Assembly (NCBI RefSeq): GCF_030268065.1
Contig: NZ_BSDD01000001.1
Coordinates: 434,001-498,000, forward strand
Length of the DNA: 64,000 nt
DNA from: Geothrix rubra
GTDB taxonomy: Bacteria; Acidobacteriota; Holophagae; Holophagales; Holophagaceae
Reading direction: 5' to 3'
Position 1 is the stretch's first letter. The number at the start of each line of letters is the position of its first letter. Shown here one piece after another: positions 29,532 to 39,595 of the stretch. The translations under genes and the position numbers were made by a program. Below the pieces are notes generated by a model, which searched no databases, was not told where the DNA came from, and saw only the letters and a list, made by a program, of their open reading frames with translations.

Positions 29532-31040
29532 CTACTTCACGTCGAGGTGCCGGGCCTGGAGGAGGCGGCCCATGGCCTGGTCGAGGGCCGTGACGGCCTT
29601 GGCGTAGTTGATCTGGGCCTGGAGCTCGGCGCCCCGGGCGGCGTCCAGGGTGTTGAGCTTGGAGAGGACCAGGAAGTTGGTGCTCATGCCGTTCTCGAAC
29701 TTCTTCCGCTCGGCGTCGAGATCCTGTTCGTCGTAGATCCGGGTCTTCTGGGCCGCGGTGACGCCCTTGGAGGCGGCGTCGAGGTTGCGGAAGGCCTGGC
29801 GGACCTGGAGGGTGATGCCCAGCTGCAGGTCGTGGAGCGACAGCTCGCTGCTCCGGCGGTTGGCGCGGGCCAGGGCCAGGTTGCCCTTGGCGGCGCGGTT
29901 CTGCAGGGGCAACGCGAACTGGAGGCCCACGGTGTAGCCGGGGCTCTTGGCCTGGGCCAGGTCGGTGTTCACGGGGCTGTAGGTGGCATAGTTCGAGGCG
30001 GTGCCGTTGTAGCCCACGGTGAGGTCGAGCTGGGGCAGGGTGTGGTTGTTCGCGGCGCGCTCGAGGACCCGCTTCGCGGCCAGGTCCAGCTCGGCGCCTT
30101 TGAGCTCCACGCGGTTCTCGAGGGCCGTCTGCACGGCCTTCGTCTCGTCCATCGGAAGGGGCTTCACGTTCGGCTGGTCGACGGTCTCCAGGCCCTTGGG
30201 GCGCTCCGAGGTGGGGTAGAGGATGCGGATGAGGGCATCCTTGGCGTTCAGCAGCTGGGCCTCGGAGGCGATGATGTTCTGCTCGGCCTGGGCCACGGAG
30301 GCCTCGGCGGAGGTCACTTCGATGGGCGCCAGGGTGCCCACCTGCACGCGGATCTGGTTCTCCTTCAGCTGCTGCTGGGCCACGGCCAGGGCCTGCTGCT
30401 TGTTCTCCAGGTCGCGCTTGGCGTAGACCACGTCCCAGTAGGCGGACTCGGTGCTGGCCACCTGGTTGATCACCGCCAGCTGGAAGGTGTAGTCCGCCGC
30501 CTTCGAGCCGTACTGGGCCACGATCAGGCTGCTGGAACTGGCCTCCCGCCCGAAGTTCCGGAGGAGGCTCTGGGTGTAGGAGGCCGAGATGGAGCCGGTG
30601 TAGGGGGTCGTGGTCGTCCGGACGGGGTACCCGGTGATTTCGCTCTGGGTGTAGGTGAAGTTGGGGTTGTAGTTCAGCTGGAAGGTGCCGCCCCACACGA
30701 AGGGCTTGCTGAGCCCCACCGTCCAGTTGCGATAGTCCGTCGTGGTGTTGCCGCTCACCAGGGGCTGGGTGGGACTGAGCTGCTTGTTCTCGAACACCGA
30801 CTTGGAGTGGCTGAGCGTCAGGCCGCTGGTGAGCAGCCAGTCGAAGGTGCCCTCGCTGAACTGGAGGTTCGCCTTGGCGGTCTCCCGGGTCTGGGCGGAG
30901 ATCTGCACCTGGAGGTTGTTCTTCAGGGAGGTCTCGATGGCGTCCTGCAGCGTGAGGTGGGTCGCGTCCGGGTTCGGCGCCTCCTGGGCCACCAGGGAGA
31001 AGGCCACCAGCAGGGCCGGGAAGATCTGGGGACGAATCAT
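29532..31040 (-). CDS. TolC-family outer-membrane efflux protein
   Basis: A 502-residue outer-membrane channel. A signal peptide (FPALLVAFSLVAQ) is followed by two repeated alpha-helical hairpins and strands of the TolC fold: LTLQDAIETSLKNN at the start, AVINQVASTESAYWDVVYAKRDLENKQQALAVAQQQ in pieces, TLAPIEVTSAEASVAQAEQ, and the second half with QVRQAFRNLDAASKGV and EQDLDAERKKFENGMST. Start at 31040 has AAGGAG at good spacing. It lies 163 bases after the acyl-CoA dehydrogenase gene, so it may have its own promoter. No membrane-fusion or pump gene is adjacent, so the transporter it serves is unknown. Confidence 0.92.
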   Translation of the reverse strand: MIRPQIFPALLVAFSLVAQEAPNPDATHLTLQDAIETSLKNNLQVQISAQTRETAKANLQFSEGTFDWLLTSGLTLSHSKSVFENKQLSPTQPLVSGNTTTDYRNWTVGLSKPFVWGGTFQLNYNPNFTYTQSEITGYPVRTTTTPYTGSISASYTQSLLRNFGREASSSSLIVAQYGSKAADYTFQLAVINQVASTESAYWDVVYAKRDLENKQQALAVAQQQLKENQIRVQVGTLAPIEVTSAEASVAQAEQNIIASEAQLLNAKDALIRILYPTSERPKGLETVDQPNVKPLPMDETKAVQTALENRVELKGAELDLAAKRVLERAANNHTLPQLDLTVGYNGTASNYATYSPVNTDLAQAKSPGYTVGLQFALPLQNRAAKGNLALARANRRSSELSLHDLQLGITLQVRQAFRNLDAASKGVTAAQKTRIYDEQDLDAERKKFENGMSTNFLVLSKLNTLDAARGAELQAQINYAKAVTALDQAMGRLLQARHLDVK

Positions 31041-31203
31041 CACCACTCCTTGGAGATCGAAAAGAGCCGCCACGGGGACAGGCAGCCTACGGCCGGAGCC
31101 ACGCCCGGGTTTAGACCGGGCCCGGGTAGCAGGATGCCTCCCTCGCAAGTCGAGGGCAAGTGGTATTTCATCAGGTGTTGAATAGTGCCAGATCCCGGCC
31201 CGG

Positions 31204-32343
31204 TCAGGCCATGAGGGCCCGGGCGATGACCATGCGCTGGATCTCGCTGGTGCCCTCGTAGATGGTGGTCACCCGGACATCGCGGTAGAGGCGCTCCACG
31301 GTGTACTCGCGGGAGTACCCGTAGCCGCCGTGGATCTGGACGGCCCGATCGCACACCCACATGGCGTTCTCCGTGGTGAAGAGCTTGGCCGTGGCGGCCT
31401 CCAGGGTGCAGGGCTGGCCCGCGTCCTTCAGGGAGGCGGCCTTGTAGACCAGCAGGCGCGCGGCCTGGACCCGGGCGGTCATCTCCGCCAGGTAGGTCTG
31501 GATGGCCTGGTGCTCGCCCAGGATCTTGCCGAAGGTCTTCCGGGTCTTGGCGTAGGCGACGCTCTCGTCCAGGGCCCGCTGGGCGATGCCCAGGGCCTGG
31601 GCGGCGATGCCGATGCGCCCGCCGTCCAGCCCGTGGAAGGCGATCTTCAGGCCGTCGCACCCCTTGCCGAGCATCGCGGCATCGGGCACGAAGGCGTCCT
31701 CCAGGGAGACCATGACGGTCTTGCTGGAGCGGAGGCCCATCTTCTCCTCGGGTCTGCCCATGTGGACGCCGGGGGTGTCCGCATCCAGCACGAAGGCGCT
31801 GATGCCCTTCTTGCCCTTCTCGGGGTGGCTGATGGCCATGCAGACGAAGTACTTGCCCACCCCGCCGTTGGTGATCCAGGCCTTGGAGCCGCTCAGCTTC
31901 CAGCCCCCGTCGACCTTCACGGCCTTCGTCTTCAGGGCCGCGGCATCGGAACCCGCATCGGGCTCGGTGAGCATGAAGCCGCCGAGGACCTCGCCGCTGG
32001 CCAGGGGCTTCAGGTAGGCCTGCTTCTGGACCTCGCTGCCGAAGTTGAGGATGGGCGCGCAGGCCACGGAATTGTTCACGCTCATGGTGACGGCCACCGA
32101 GGCGTCCACATAGGCGATCTGCTCCAGGGCCAGGATGTAGCTGAGGTAGTCCACGCCCGCGCCGCCGTACTGCTCCGGCACGTTCATGCCCATGAAGCCC
32201 ATCTCCCCCAGCTGGGCGATGATCGCCTTGGGGAACTCGCCGCTGGCGTCGCGGGCCATGGCGCCCGGCTCGATCTCGGCCTGGGCGAACGCGCGGGCGG
32301 CGTCCCGGATGGCGATCTGGTCTTCGGTGAACTGGGGAAACAT
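31204..32343 (-). CDS. Acyl-CoA dehydrogenase (short/medium-chain type)
   Basis: A 379-residue FAD enzyme making trans-2-enoyl-CoA. Motifs: FGSEVQKQAYLKPLASGE, MLTEPDAGSDA (FAD loop), WITNGG, GRIGIAAQALGIAQRAL, and the catalytic glutamate in TTIYEGTSEIQRMVI near the C-terminus. The nearest known types are butyryl- or short-chain acyl-CoA dehydrogenases. The start (32343) follows GGAGCCGCC, the same leader as the SDR gene before it. Lies last in the unit lipB-NUDIX, kinase, SDR, dehydrogenase. The electron acceptor (ETF) is not in the window. Confidence 0.94.
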   Translation of the reverse strand: MFPQFTEDQIAIRDAARAFAQAEIEPGAMARDASGEFPKAIIAQLGEMGFMGMNVPEQYGGAGVDYLSYILALEQIAYVDASVAVTMSVNNSVACAPILNFGSEVQKQAYLKPLASGEVLGGFMLTEPDAGSDAAALKTKAVKVDGGWKLSGSKAWITNGGVGKYFVCMAISHPEKGKKGISAFVLDADTPGVHMGRPEEKMGLRSSKTVMVSLEDAFVPDAAMLGKGCDGLKIAFHGLDGGRIGIAAQALGIAQRALDESVAYAKTRKTFGKILGEHQAIQTYLAEMTARVQAARLLVYKAASLKDAGQPCTLEAATAKLFTTENAMWVCDRAVQIHGGYGYSREYTVERLYRDVRVTTIYEGTSEIQRMVIARALMA

Positions 32344-32421
32344 GGCGGCTCCGGCCCAAAGGCCCAGGGTAGCAAGGGCTACCAGGCCTCCCAAGGATCC
32401 GCGGGAAAGTTCAGGCAGGGA

Positions 32422-33123
32422 TCACAGACCGCGGCTCAGGGCGCCATCGAAGGGCAGGTTCACGCCGTTGAGGTAGGCGGCCTCGTCGGAGAGGAGGAAG
32501 GCCGCCACCCTGGCCACTTCCTGCACCGTGGCCGGACGGCCCTGGGGGATCGTGGACAGGACCTCCGGGGACACCTCGTAGCTGTCGACGAAGCCAGGCA
32601 GGAGGCTGTTCATCCGGAGGTTCTGCGCCGCGTACCGGCGCGCGAACAGCCGGGTGTAGCCGGCCATGGCCGCCCGAAGCGCGCTGGAGATGGGGAAGGC
32701 AAGGTTGGGCTCGAGGGCCGCGGCGCTGGTGAGGTTCAGGAAGGCACCACCCCCCTGGCGGGCCATGACCGGGGCCACCTGCCGGGCCAGGCGCACCGTC
32801 GGGAGGAGGAGCAGGTCCAGGCCGGCGCGCCAGTCCTCGTCCGTGAGGGCAAGGAGGTCGCCCTTGGCCGGATGGCCGGTGTTCACGACCACGCCGTCGA
32901 TGCGGCCGAACCGGGCCAATGCGCCCTCCACCAGCCGGTCCAGGTCCGGGGCCTCGGTGACGGAGCCCCGGATGGCGAGGGCCCCGAGCTCGGCGGCCAG
33001 GCCTTCCACCGCCTCGGACCGGGCCAGCAGGGCCAGCCTCCAGCCGCGGGCGGCCAGCTCCCGGGCGATGGCGGCGCCCATGCCCTTCGAGGCGGCGGTG
33101 ACGAGGGCGACTTTGGATTCCAT
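32422..33123 (-). CDS. Short-chain dehydrogenase/reductase with substituted catalytic residues
   Basis: A 233-residue SDR. The cofactor motif ALVTAASKGMGAAIA (TxxxGxG-type) and the NTG segment (VVVNTGHPAKGD) are intact. The catalytic serine is in LTSAAALEPN, but 13 residues later, where Tyr is expected, there is Ser (PISSALRAA), and the Lys four further is Arg. Such a S-x-x-x-R branch of the SDR family exists in other bacteria; its reactions are poorly known. The preferred start is ATG 33123 with GGAG upstream. ATG 33147 overlaps the kinase stop as ATGA and could also be used. It is followed by the acyl-CoA dehydrogenase, so a CoA- or acyl-linked substrate is a reasonable guess. Confidence 0.85.
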   Translation of the reverse strand: MESKVALVTAASKGMGAAIARELAARGWRLALLARSEAVEGLAAELGALAIRGSVTEAPDLDRLVEGALARFGRIDGVVVNTGHPAKGDLLALTDEDWRAGLDLLLLPTVRLARQVAPVMARQGGGAFLNLTSAAALEPNLAFPISSALRAAMAGYTRLFARRYAAQNLRMNSLLPGFVDSYEVSPEVLSTIPQGRPATVQEVARVAAFLLSDEAAYLNGVNLPFDGALSRGL

Positions 33124-33143
33124 GGCGGCTCCGGTTGGAGACG

Positions 33144-34892
<1,749 letters not shown>

Positions 34893-34944
34893 GGCCGGTC
34901 CTCTCCCATCGGCGCCAGAGGACCCGGACCTGAGCCCGAGCCCA

Positions 34945-36072
34945 TCAGGCCCCCAGGCGCGTCCTCAGCAGGGCCAGGGCGGCCTTGCTGCCCTCCCACT
35001 TCATCAGGGCCAGGGCCTCGTCGATCCCGCACCACTTGTATTCGCTGTGTTCCGCGGGCTCCAGCCGCACCGTCGCGTCCGCGGCCACCTCCATGGCGAA
35101 GCAGGTCTCCGTGTTGAACCTGGGCTCGTCATCCGGGAAATGCACGATGGCGGGATCCACCCAGAAGCTGTGGGAGAGGCCCAGGGGCACCAGCGTGCCC
35201 GTGAGGCCGGTCTCCTCCATCAGCTCCCGGTGGGCGGTCTCCTCGGGGGTTTCGCCAGGTTCCATCATGCCGGTGACGCTCTGCCACCACAGGCCGTGGG
35301 CGGGCACCCGCAGCATCATGAGGATCTGGGGGCCGCCAGGCCCGCGGCGCCAGGTGAGGGCGGAAACGCTCCGGCTGGGGGCCCGGGTGGGTCGGAGGTC
35401 CAGGGCCAGGCAATCCGTGAGGTGCGCCTGGAGCCGGTCCGCGGCCGCCTCCCAGGAGGGGGCCGCCTCGCCCAGGAGGGACTCCAGGCTGCACACGCCC
35501 TTGTCGGTGAACCCGCAGGGGGTGATCCACCGGAAGTGGGCGAGGTTCGGACGGACGTTGAAGGCGATCCCGTGGGTGGTGATCCAGCGGCTGAGATGGA
35601 GGCCGATGGCGCCCAGCTTCTCCAGGCCCCGGGGCGTCTCCACCCAGATGCCGGGGGCGCCCTTCAGCCGGTCGGCCACCACGCCGAACTCCCCGGCCGT
35701 GCGGATCATGGCCTCCTCGAGGCCCCGCACCAGCCGGCCCACGTCCTCGCGGCCACCCCGCAGGTTGCAGATGGGGTAGGCCACGATCTGGCCCGGGCCG
35801 TGGTAGGTCACCTCGCCGCCGCGATCCGTCCGGTGCACGTTGACACCCTGGGTGGCCAGGAAGTCGTCGCTCACGTGGATGTCGGCGGGCGTGGCGTTCC
35901 GGCCCAGGGTGAAGACGGGGTCGTGCTCCAGGATCACCAGCTGGTCCGGCCGGCTGCCCTCGGCGACATAGGCCGAGAGGGCCTTCTGCAGCCTCAGCCC
36001 CGCCGGGTAGAACACGCGGCCGAACCGGCGGAGCTGGGCGGGGCGGGGAGCGCTGAAACCGTGTTCGGCCAT
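34945..36072 (-). CDS. lipB: Octanoyltransferase LipB fused to a C-terminal NUDIX hydrolase domain
   Basis: A 375-residue two-domain protein. Residues about 1-225 are LipB, which moves octanoyl from ACP to lipoyl domains: HDPVFTLGRNA, the signature RGGEVTYHGPGQ, the catalytic lysine in LEKLGAIG, and the catalytic cysteine in ITPCGFTDKGV. Residues about 235-375 are a NUDIX hydrolase with a complete box GMMEPGETPEETAHRELMEETGL, flanked by WRRGPGGPQILMMLRVPAHGLWWQSVTG, here given in pieces, resembling dihydroneopterin-triphosphate pyrophosphatases. The frame is continuous across the junction. LipB alone is usually about 210-230 residues, so this is a genuine fusion. The start ATG 36072 begins the LipB alignment. 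It is divergent from a Ser/Thr kinase gene and heads a four-gene unit. Confidence 0.93.
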   Translation of the reverse strand: MAEHGFSAPRPAQLRRFGRVFYPAGLRLQKALSAYVAEGSRPDQLVILEHDPVFTLGRNATPADIHVSDDFLATQGVNVHRTDRGGEVTYHGPGQIVAYPICNLRGGREDVGRLVRGLEEAMIRTAGEFGVVADRLKGAPGIWVETPRGLEKLGAIGLHLSRWITTHGIAFNVRPNLAHFRWITPCGFTDKGVCSLESLLGEAAPSWEAAADRLQAHLTDCLALDLRPTRAPSRSVSALTWRRGPGGPQILMMLRVPAHGLWWQSVTGMMEPGETPEETAHRELMEETGLTGTLVPLGLSHSFWVDPAIVHFPDDEPRFNTETCFAMEVAADATVRLEPAEHSEYKWCGIDEALALMKWEGSKAALALLRTRLGA

Positions 36073-36136
36073 GCCCCGAGTGTAGCCCACGGGTGGGCAC
36101 CCATCCTGGAACGAGTCCTGCCATGATCTGGGAGAG

Positions 36137-37582
36137 ATGAACTTGGATCCTTCCACCATCGGCCGCTACAAGGTCCTCGGCACCCTCGGATCGGGGGCCA
36201 TGGGCACGGTGTACCTGGCGGAGGACCCCCTCCTGAAGCGGGGCCTGGCCATCAAGGTCGTGCGCGAGGGGATGGGCGACTCGGGCATCCTCCAGCGGTT
36301 CAAGCGCGAGGCGGAGATCTCGGCCCGGCTGAACCATCCCAACGCGATCACGGTCTTCGACGTGGGCGAGGAGCGGAACCTGGGCCCTTTTCTGGTGATG
36401 GAATACGTGGATGGCGAGTCCTTGGCCGCCCTCCTGAAACGCGGGCCCCTCCCGGCCCCGGATGCGGTGGACCTGCTCCTGCAGGCGGCCGGCGCCCTGG
36501 AGGCGGTGCATGACCTCGGCATCATCCACCGGGACATCAAGCCCGAGAACTTCATGGTCTCGAAGGAGGGGCGCCTGAAGCTCATGGATTTCGGGGTCGC
36601 CCGGGGGGACGAGGCCGGCATCACCACCACCGCGGCCTTCCTGGGGACCCCGGCCTACGCCGCGCCAGAGGTGCTGGGGGGCGCCAGGGCCACCGAGGCC
36701 ACGGATCGCTGGGCCTTCTGCCTCACGGCCTACGAGATGCTCACCGCCACGCTCCCGTTCGGCGGGGACAGCGTGGGGGCCGTGCTCTACCGCATCGCCC
36801 ACGAGGCGCCGGAGTTCCCGGAAACCCTGGACCCCGCCCTGGTGGCGGTGTTCCGCCGGGCCCTGGACAAGGATCCCGGGGCCCGGTATCCCGACCTTCG
36901 CAGCTTCCTCACCGACCTCCTGGCAGCCCTGCCCCTGGAGGAGCCCGTCCGGCAGGCCTTCCTGGCGCAGCTGGCCAATCCCTCCCGGGCCACGAGCACC
37001 CTGCGCCTGGAGCGGCCGGGAGGGCGCCGGCCCTGGCATCGCTGGGCCTGGCTCGGCGGAGCCGCCGCCGTCCTCCTCCTCGGGTCCGTCTTCCTGCTCC
37101 GCACGGAACCGAGCCGGACCCTCTCCATCGAATCCCGTCCCAGCGGCGCCGAGGTCTTCCTGGATGGCACCCCGCTTGGCCGGACGCCGCTGCGCCAGGT
37201 GGTGGTGAAGGGGAAGGCGGACCACCTCCGCCTGGAGAAGGCGGACTTCCTGGCCACCGAATACCGTCTCCAGCCCGGGGATCGGGACCTGGCCCTGCGC
37301 CTCCAGCCCGCCCCCTTCGAGGCCAAGGTCATCACCGACCCTCCCGGGGCGGAAGTGCTGCTGGATGGCGTCTCGAAAGGCACGAGCCCCCTCACCCTGC
37401 AGGTGCCGGGCGAGGGCCTCCACGTGGTGCGGCTCAAGCTGGACGGCTACCAGCCCTGGACCGCCACCCTCGAGCGCCACAAGGCCCTGCCGGACCCGGT
37501 TGCCCTCCAGAAGGCCCACAGCCGGAAGGCCCCGGAGGAAGGCAAGTTCAAGAAGTTCATCAAGGGCATCTTCACGAAATAG
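36137..37582 (+). CDS. Membrane Ser/Thr protein kinase with two PEGA domains
   Basis: A 481-residue eukaryotic-type kinase. Kinase residues 1-265: GSGAMGTVY (Gly loop), AIKVV (ATP lysine), HRDIKPEN (catalytic loop), DFG in MDFGVARG, and GTPAYAAPE. A hydrophobic helix at about 310-328 (GGAAAVLLLGSVFLL) crosses the membrane. Outside it carry two PEGA repeats: IESRPSGAEVFLDGTPLGRTPL and ITDPPGAEVLLDGVSKGTSPLTL. PEGA modules are thought to bind surface polymers, so this may sense the envelope. The Lys-rich tail (KKFIKGIFTK) is unusual. Its targets are unknown. Confidence 0.92.
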   Translation: MNLDPSTIGRYKVLGTLGSGAMGTVYLAEDPLLKRGLAIKVVREGMGDSGILQRFKREAEISARLNHPNAITVFDVGEERNLGPFLVMEYVDGESLAALLKRGPLPAPDAVDLLLQAAGALEAVHDLGIIHRDIKPENFMVSKEGRLKLMDFGVARGDEAGITTTAAFLGTPAYAAPEVLGGARATEATDRWAFCLTAYEMLTATLPFGGDSVGAVLYRIAHEAPEFPETLDPALVAVFRRALDKDPGARYPDLRSFLTDLLAALPLEEPVRQAFLAQLANPSRATSTLRLERPGGRRPWHRWAWLGGAAAVLLLGSVFLLRTEPSRTLSIESRPSGAEVFLDGTPLGRTPLRQVVVKGKADHLRLEKADFLATEYRLQPGDRDLALRLQPAPFEAKVITDPPGAEVLLDGVSKGTSPLTLQVPGEGLHVVRLKLDGYQPWTATLERHKALPDPVALQKAHSRKAPEEGKFKKFIKGIFTK

Positions 37583-37601
37583 CCCTCGGCCGGGCGGGAC
37601 T

Positions 37602-38093
37602 TCAAGGCAGCCGGTCGTTCAGGAGCACCTTCTGGGTCTGGGCCTCGCGGTAGGCCCGCAGGCGGGCCCGCAGGGCCTCGTCGGTGCCGGCGAGGATGGC
37701 TGCGGCGAGCAGCGCGGCATTCACGGCGCCGGCCTTGCCGATGGCGAGGGTGCCCACGGGGATGCCCGCGGGCATCTGGACGATGGAGAGGAGGGAATCC
37801 ATGCCGTTCAGGGCCTTGCTCTGCACGGGCACGCCCAGGACGGGGAGGGCGGTCTTGGCGGCGGCCATGCCCGGCAGGTGGGCGGCCCCTCCGGCCCCGG
37901 CGATGATCACCCGAAGGCCCCGGCCCTCCGCCTTCTCGCAGTACTTGAACAGCTTGTCCGGCGTGCGGTGGGCGCTCACCACCTCGGCCTCGAAGGGGAT
38001 GCCCAGCTCCTTGAGCGCCTCCGCCGCATGCTCCATCGTCTCCCAGTCAGAGCGGCTGCCCATGATGAGGCCCACCAGCGGTCGATCCAGCAT
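37602..38093 (-). CDS. purE: N5-carboxyaminoimidazole ribonucleotide mutase
   Basis: A 163-residue class I PurE converting N5-CAIR to CAIR in purine synthesis. The [10 protein letters not shown] motif (residues 11-20), the SAHRTPD loop with the catalytic histidine, and [27 protein letters not shown] in pieces are typical. The start region is part of a 102-bp tandem repeat: two further copies of its ribosome site, start codon and first ten codons lie upstream. Copies upstream would be translated as 32-codon leader peptides, so regulation may be affected. purK is not adjacent. Confidence 0.96.
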   Translation of the reverse strand: MLDRPLVGLIMGSRSDWETMEHAAEALKELGIPFEAEVVSAHRTPDKLFKYCEKAEGRGLRVIIAGAGGAAHLPGMAAAKTALPVLGVPVQSKALNGMDSLLSIVQMPAGIPVGTLAIGKAGAVNAALLAAAILAGTDEALRARLRAYREAQTQKVLLNDRLP

Positions 38094-38096
38094 GCG

Positions 38097-38195
38097 TCAT
38101 CCCTCCAGAAGAACGGTCGAACGGGACTGCAAGCAGCAGTCTGAGCCAGCGAAGTCGGCGAAGGTGATGAGGCCCACCAGCGGTCGATCCAGCAT
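38097..38195 (-). CDS. Possible 32-residue leader peptide, proximal copy
   Basis: Starts with the same ten residues as PurE ([10 protein letters not shown]) and then continues TFADFAGSDCCLQSRSTVL to a stop 3 bases before the purE ATG. Its ribosome site (GGAGGG) is a duplicate of that of purE. Being so close it could couple translation to purE. No experimental or family support; it arises from the tandem repeat. Confidence 0.25.
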   Translation of the reverse strand: MLDRPLVGLITFADFAGSDCCLQSRSTVLLEG

Positions 38196-38198
38196 GCG

Positions 38199-38297
38199 TC
38201 ATCCCTCCAGAAGAACGGTCGAACGGGACTGCAAGCAGCCGTCTGAGCCAGCGAAGTCGGCGAAGATGATGAGGCCCACCAGCGGTCGATCCAGCAT
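38199..38297 (-). CDS. Possible 32-residue leader peptide, distal copy
   Basis: Nearly identical to the proximal leader (Gly for Cys at one position, Ile for Thr at another), beginning [10 protein letters not shown] after GGAGAGGTGACGA. This outer copy keeps a slightly different ribosome site and may represent the ancestral purE start. Translation is possible but unproven. Confidence 0.25.
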   Translation of the reverse strand: MLDRPLVGLIIFADFAGSDGCLQSRSTVLLEG

Positions 38298-38355
38298 TCG
38301 TCACCTCTCCGGGATGTCGGCCAACGACTCGAGGATACCCGGTCATGATGGACGG

Positions 38356-39588
38356 ATGACGAGCGTGATCGTGGTGGGCGGCGGGGCGGCGGGGCTGGTG
38401 GCGGCCTGGCGGGCGGCGTCCATGGGCCACCGGGTGACCCTGCTGGAGGCCAACGGGCGGCTGGGGGTGAAGCTCCGGATCAGCGGCGGCGGGAAGTGCA
38501 ACATCACCCATGACGGACCCCCGAAGGCCCTGCTCGCGGCCTTCACGAAGGAGCAGGCCCGGTTCCTCCGGCCCTCCCTCCACGCCTTCGGCAACGAGGC
38601 CGTGCTGGATCTCCTGCGGCAGGAAGGCGTGGCGACCTACGTCCGCGACAATGGCCGGGTGTTCCCCCTGGACCGCCCGGGCAGTGCCGCTGCCGTGGTG
38701 GCGGCCTTCGAAACGAGGGTGCGCCGGGCGGGGGTGGTGGTGCGCAGCGGGGCCCGGGTGACGGGGCTCCTCGGAAGCGCGCCCCGGATCGACGGCGTCC
38801 GCCTGGAGCGGGAGGACCTGGCCGCGGAGGAGGTGATCCTGGCCACCGGCGGCGCCAGCTATCCCGAGACCGGCACGCGGGGCGAAGTCCTCGACTGGCT
38901 GAAGGCCCTGGGCGTCCCCGTGCGTCCCTGGTTCCCGGCCCTGGCGCCCATCCCGCTGGAGATCCCGAGGCCGGCCTGGGAGGGGGTCGCCCTGAGGGAC
39001 GGCGAGCTGCGGCTGTCGGCCGGGCCCGGGGGACGGCGTCTCGCGGCCTTCGCCGGGGACCTGCTCTTCACGAAGGCCGGCCTCAGCGGCCCCGCGGCCC
39101 TGGAGCTGAGCCAGGCCACGGAGCGGGCCCGACGGAGCGGGGCCGCCTGGCTCACCTACGCCGCGATGGCGGATCCCCCGGAGTCCGTGGACGCGGCGTT
39201 GCAGGCGGAAGCCCGCGCGAATCCCAGGCTGCTGGCGGCGACCTGGCTGGATCGCCATCTGCCCGAGCGGCTGGTGGGACCCCTGCTGGCGGAGGCTGGT
39301 GTTCCGTCGGACCTCCGGCTGAAGGCTCTCTCCCGGGATGCGCGGAAGGCCCTGGTCTCGCTGGCCACGGCCCTGCCGCTGGGGGGCCCCCGGGCGGTAC
39401 CCCTGGCGCGGGGGGAGGTGGCGGCGGGCGGCGTGGACCTGGCCGCGGTGGATCCCCGCACCATGCTGCTCCGCGGCTGGGAGAACCTGCGGGCCTGCGG
39501 CGAGCTGCTGGACCTCGACGGGCCCGTGGGCGGCTACAACCTGCAGGCGGCCTTCAGCACGGGCTACGCCGCCGGGACGCTCGCCTGA
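38356..39588 (+). CDS. HI0933/BaiN-like FAD-dependent oxidoreductase
   Basis: A 410-residue flavoprotein of the HI0933 (YhiN/BaiN) group. The dinucleotide motif VVGGGAAGLVAAWRAASMGHRVTLLEAN starts at residue 5, given here in part. The family hallmark RISGGGKCNITH follows at about 43, then VILATGGASYPETGTRG and the C-terminal block GYNLQAAFSTGYAAG. The third family block, usually GGV-x-LxE(I/V), reads AAGGVDLAAVDPRTM. Members reduce or desaturate cyclic substrates; the true substrate is unknown for most. Divergent from purE across the tandem repeat; start chosen at ATG 38356, where the flavin motif begins. Confidence 0.9.
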   Translation: MTSVIVVGGGAAGLVAAWRAASMGHRVTLLEANGRLGVKLRISGGGKCNITHDGPPKALLAAFTKEQARFLRPSLHAFGNEAVLDLLRQEGVATYVRDNGRVFPLDRPGSAAAVVAAFETRVRRAGVVVRSGARVTGLLGSAPRIDGVRLEREDLAAEEVILATGGASYPETGTRGEVLDWLKALGVPVRPWFPALAPIPLEIPRPAWEGVALRDGELRLSAGPGGRRLAAFAGDLLFTKAGLSGPAALELSQATERARRSGAAWLTYAAMADPPESVDAALQAEARANPRLLAATWLDRHLPERLVGPLLAEAGVPSDLRLKALSRDARKALVSLATALPLGGPRAVPLARGEVAAGGVDLAAVDPRTMLLRGWENLRACGELLDLDGPVGGYNLQAAFSTGYAAGTLA

Positions 39589-39595
39589 CGGACCG

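Larger units (their letters stand above)
38064..38303 (-). repeat. 102-bp tandem repeat duplicating the purE start region (2.3 copies)
   Basis: Copies begin at 38064, 38166 and 38268, exactly 102 bases apart. The first two differ at 2 of 102 positions; the third is partial (about 36 bases). Each contains, on the minus strand, a ribosome site, an ATG and the first ten purE codons, followed in the upstream copies by about 70 bases absent from the gene body. Each upstream copy encodes a 32-codon in-frame leader ([10 protein letters not shown], then FADFAGSD) ending in TGA 3 bases before the next ATG. As 102 is a multiple of three the frame is preserved. Confidence 0.9.

Noticed and set aside
38064-38303. 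CRISPR array
   Set aside because: Only 2.3 directly abutting copies of 102 bp, no spacers and no cas genes; it is a tandem duplication of the purE start.
37684-38355. Extended N-terminus of the flavoprotein covering the 102-bp repeats
   Set aside because: The flavin motif and family alignment start at 38356; upstream residues are repeat translation ([11 protein letters not shown]) opposite purE.
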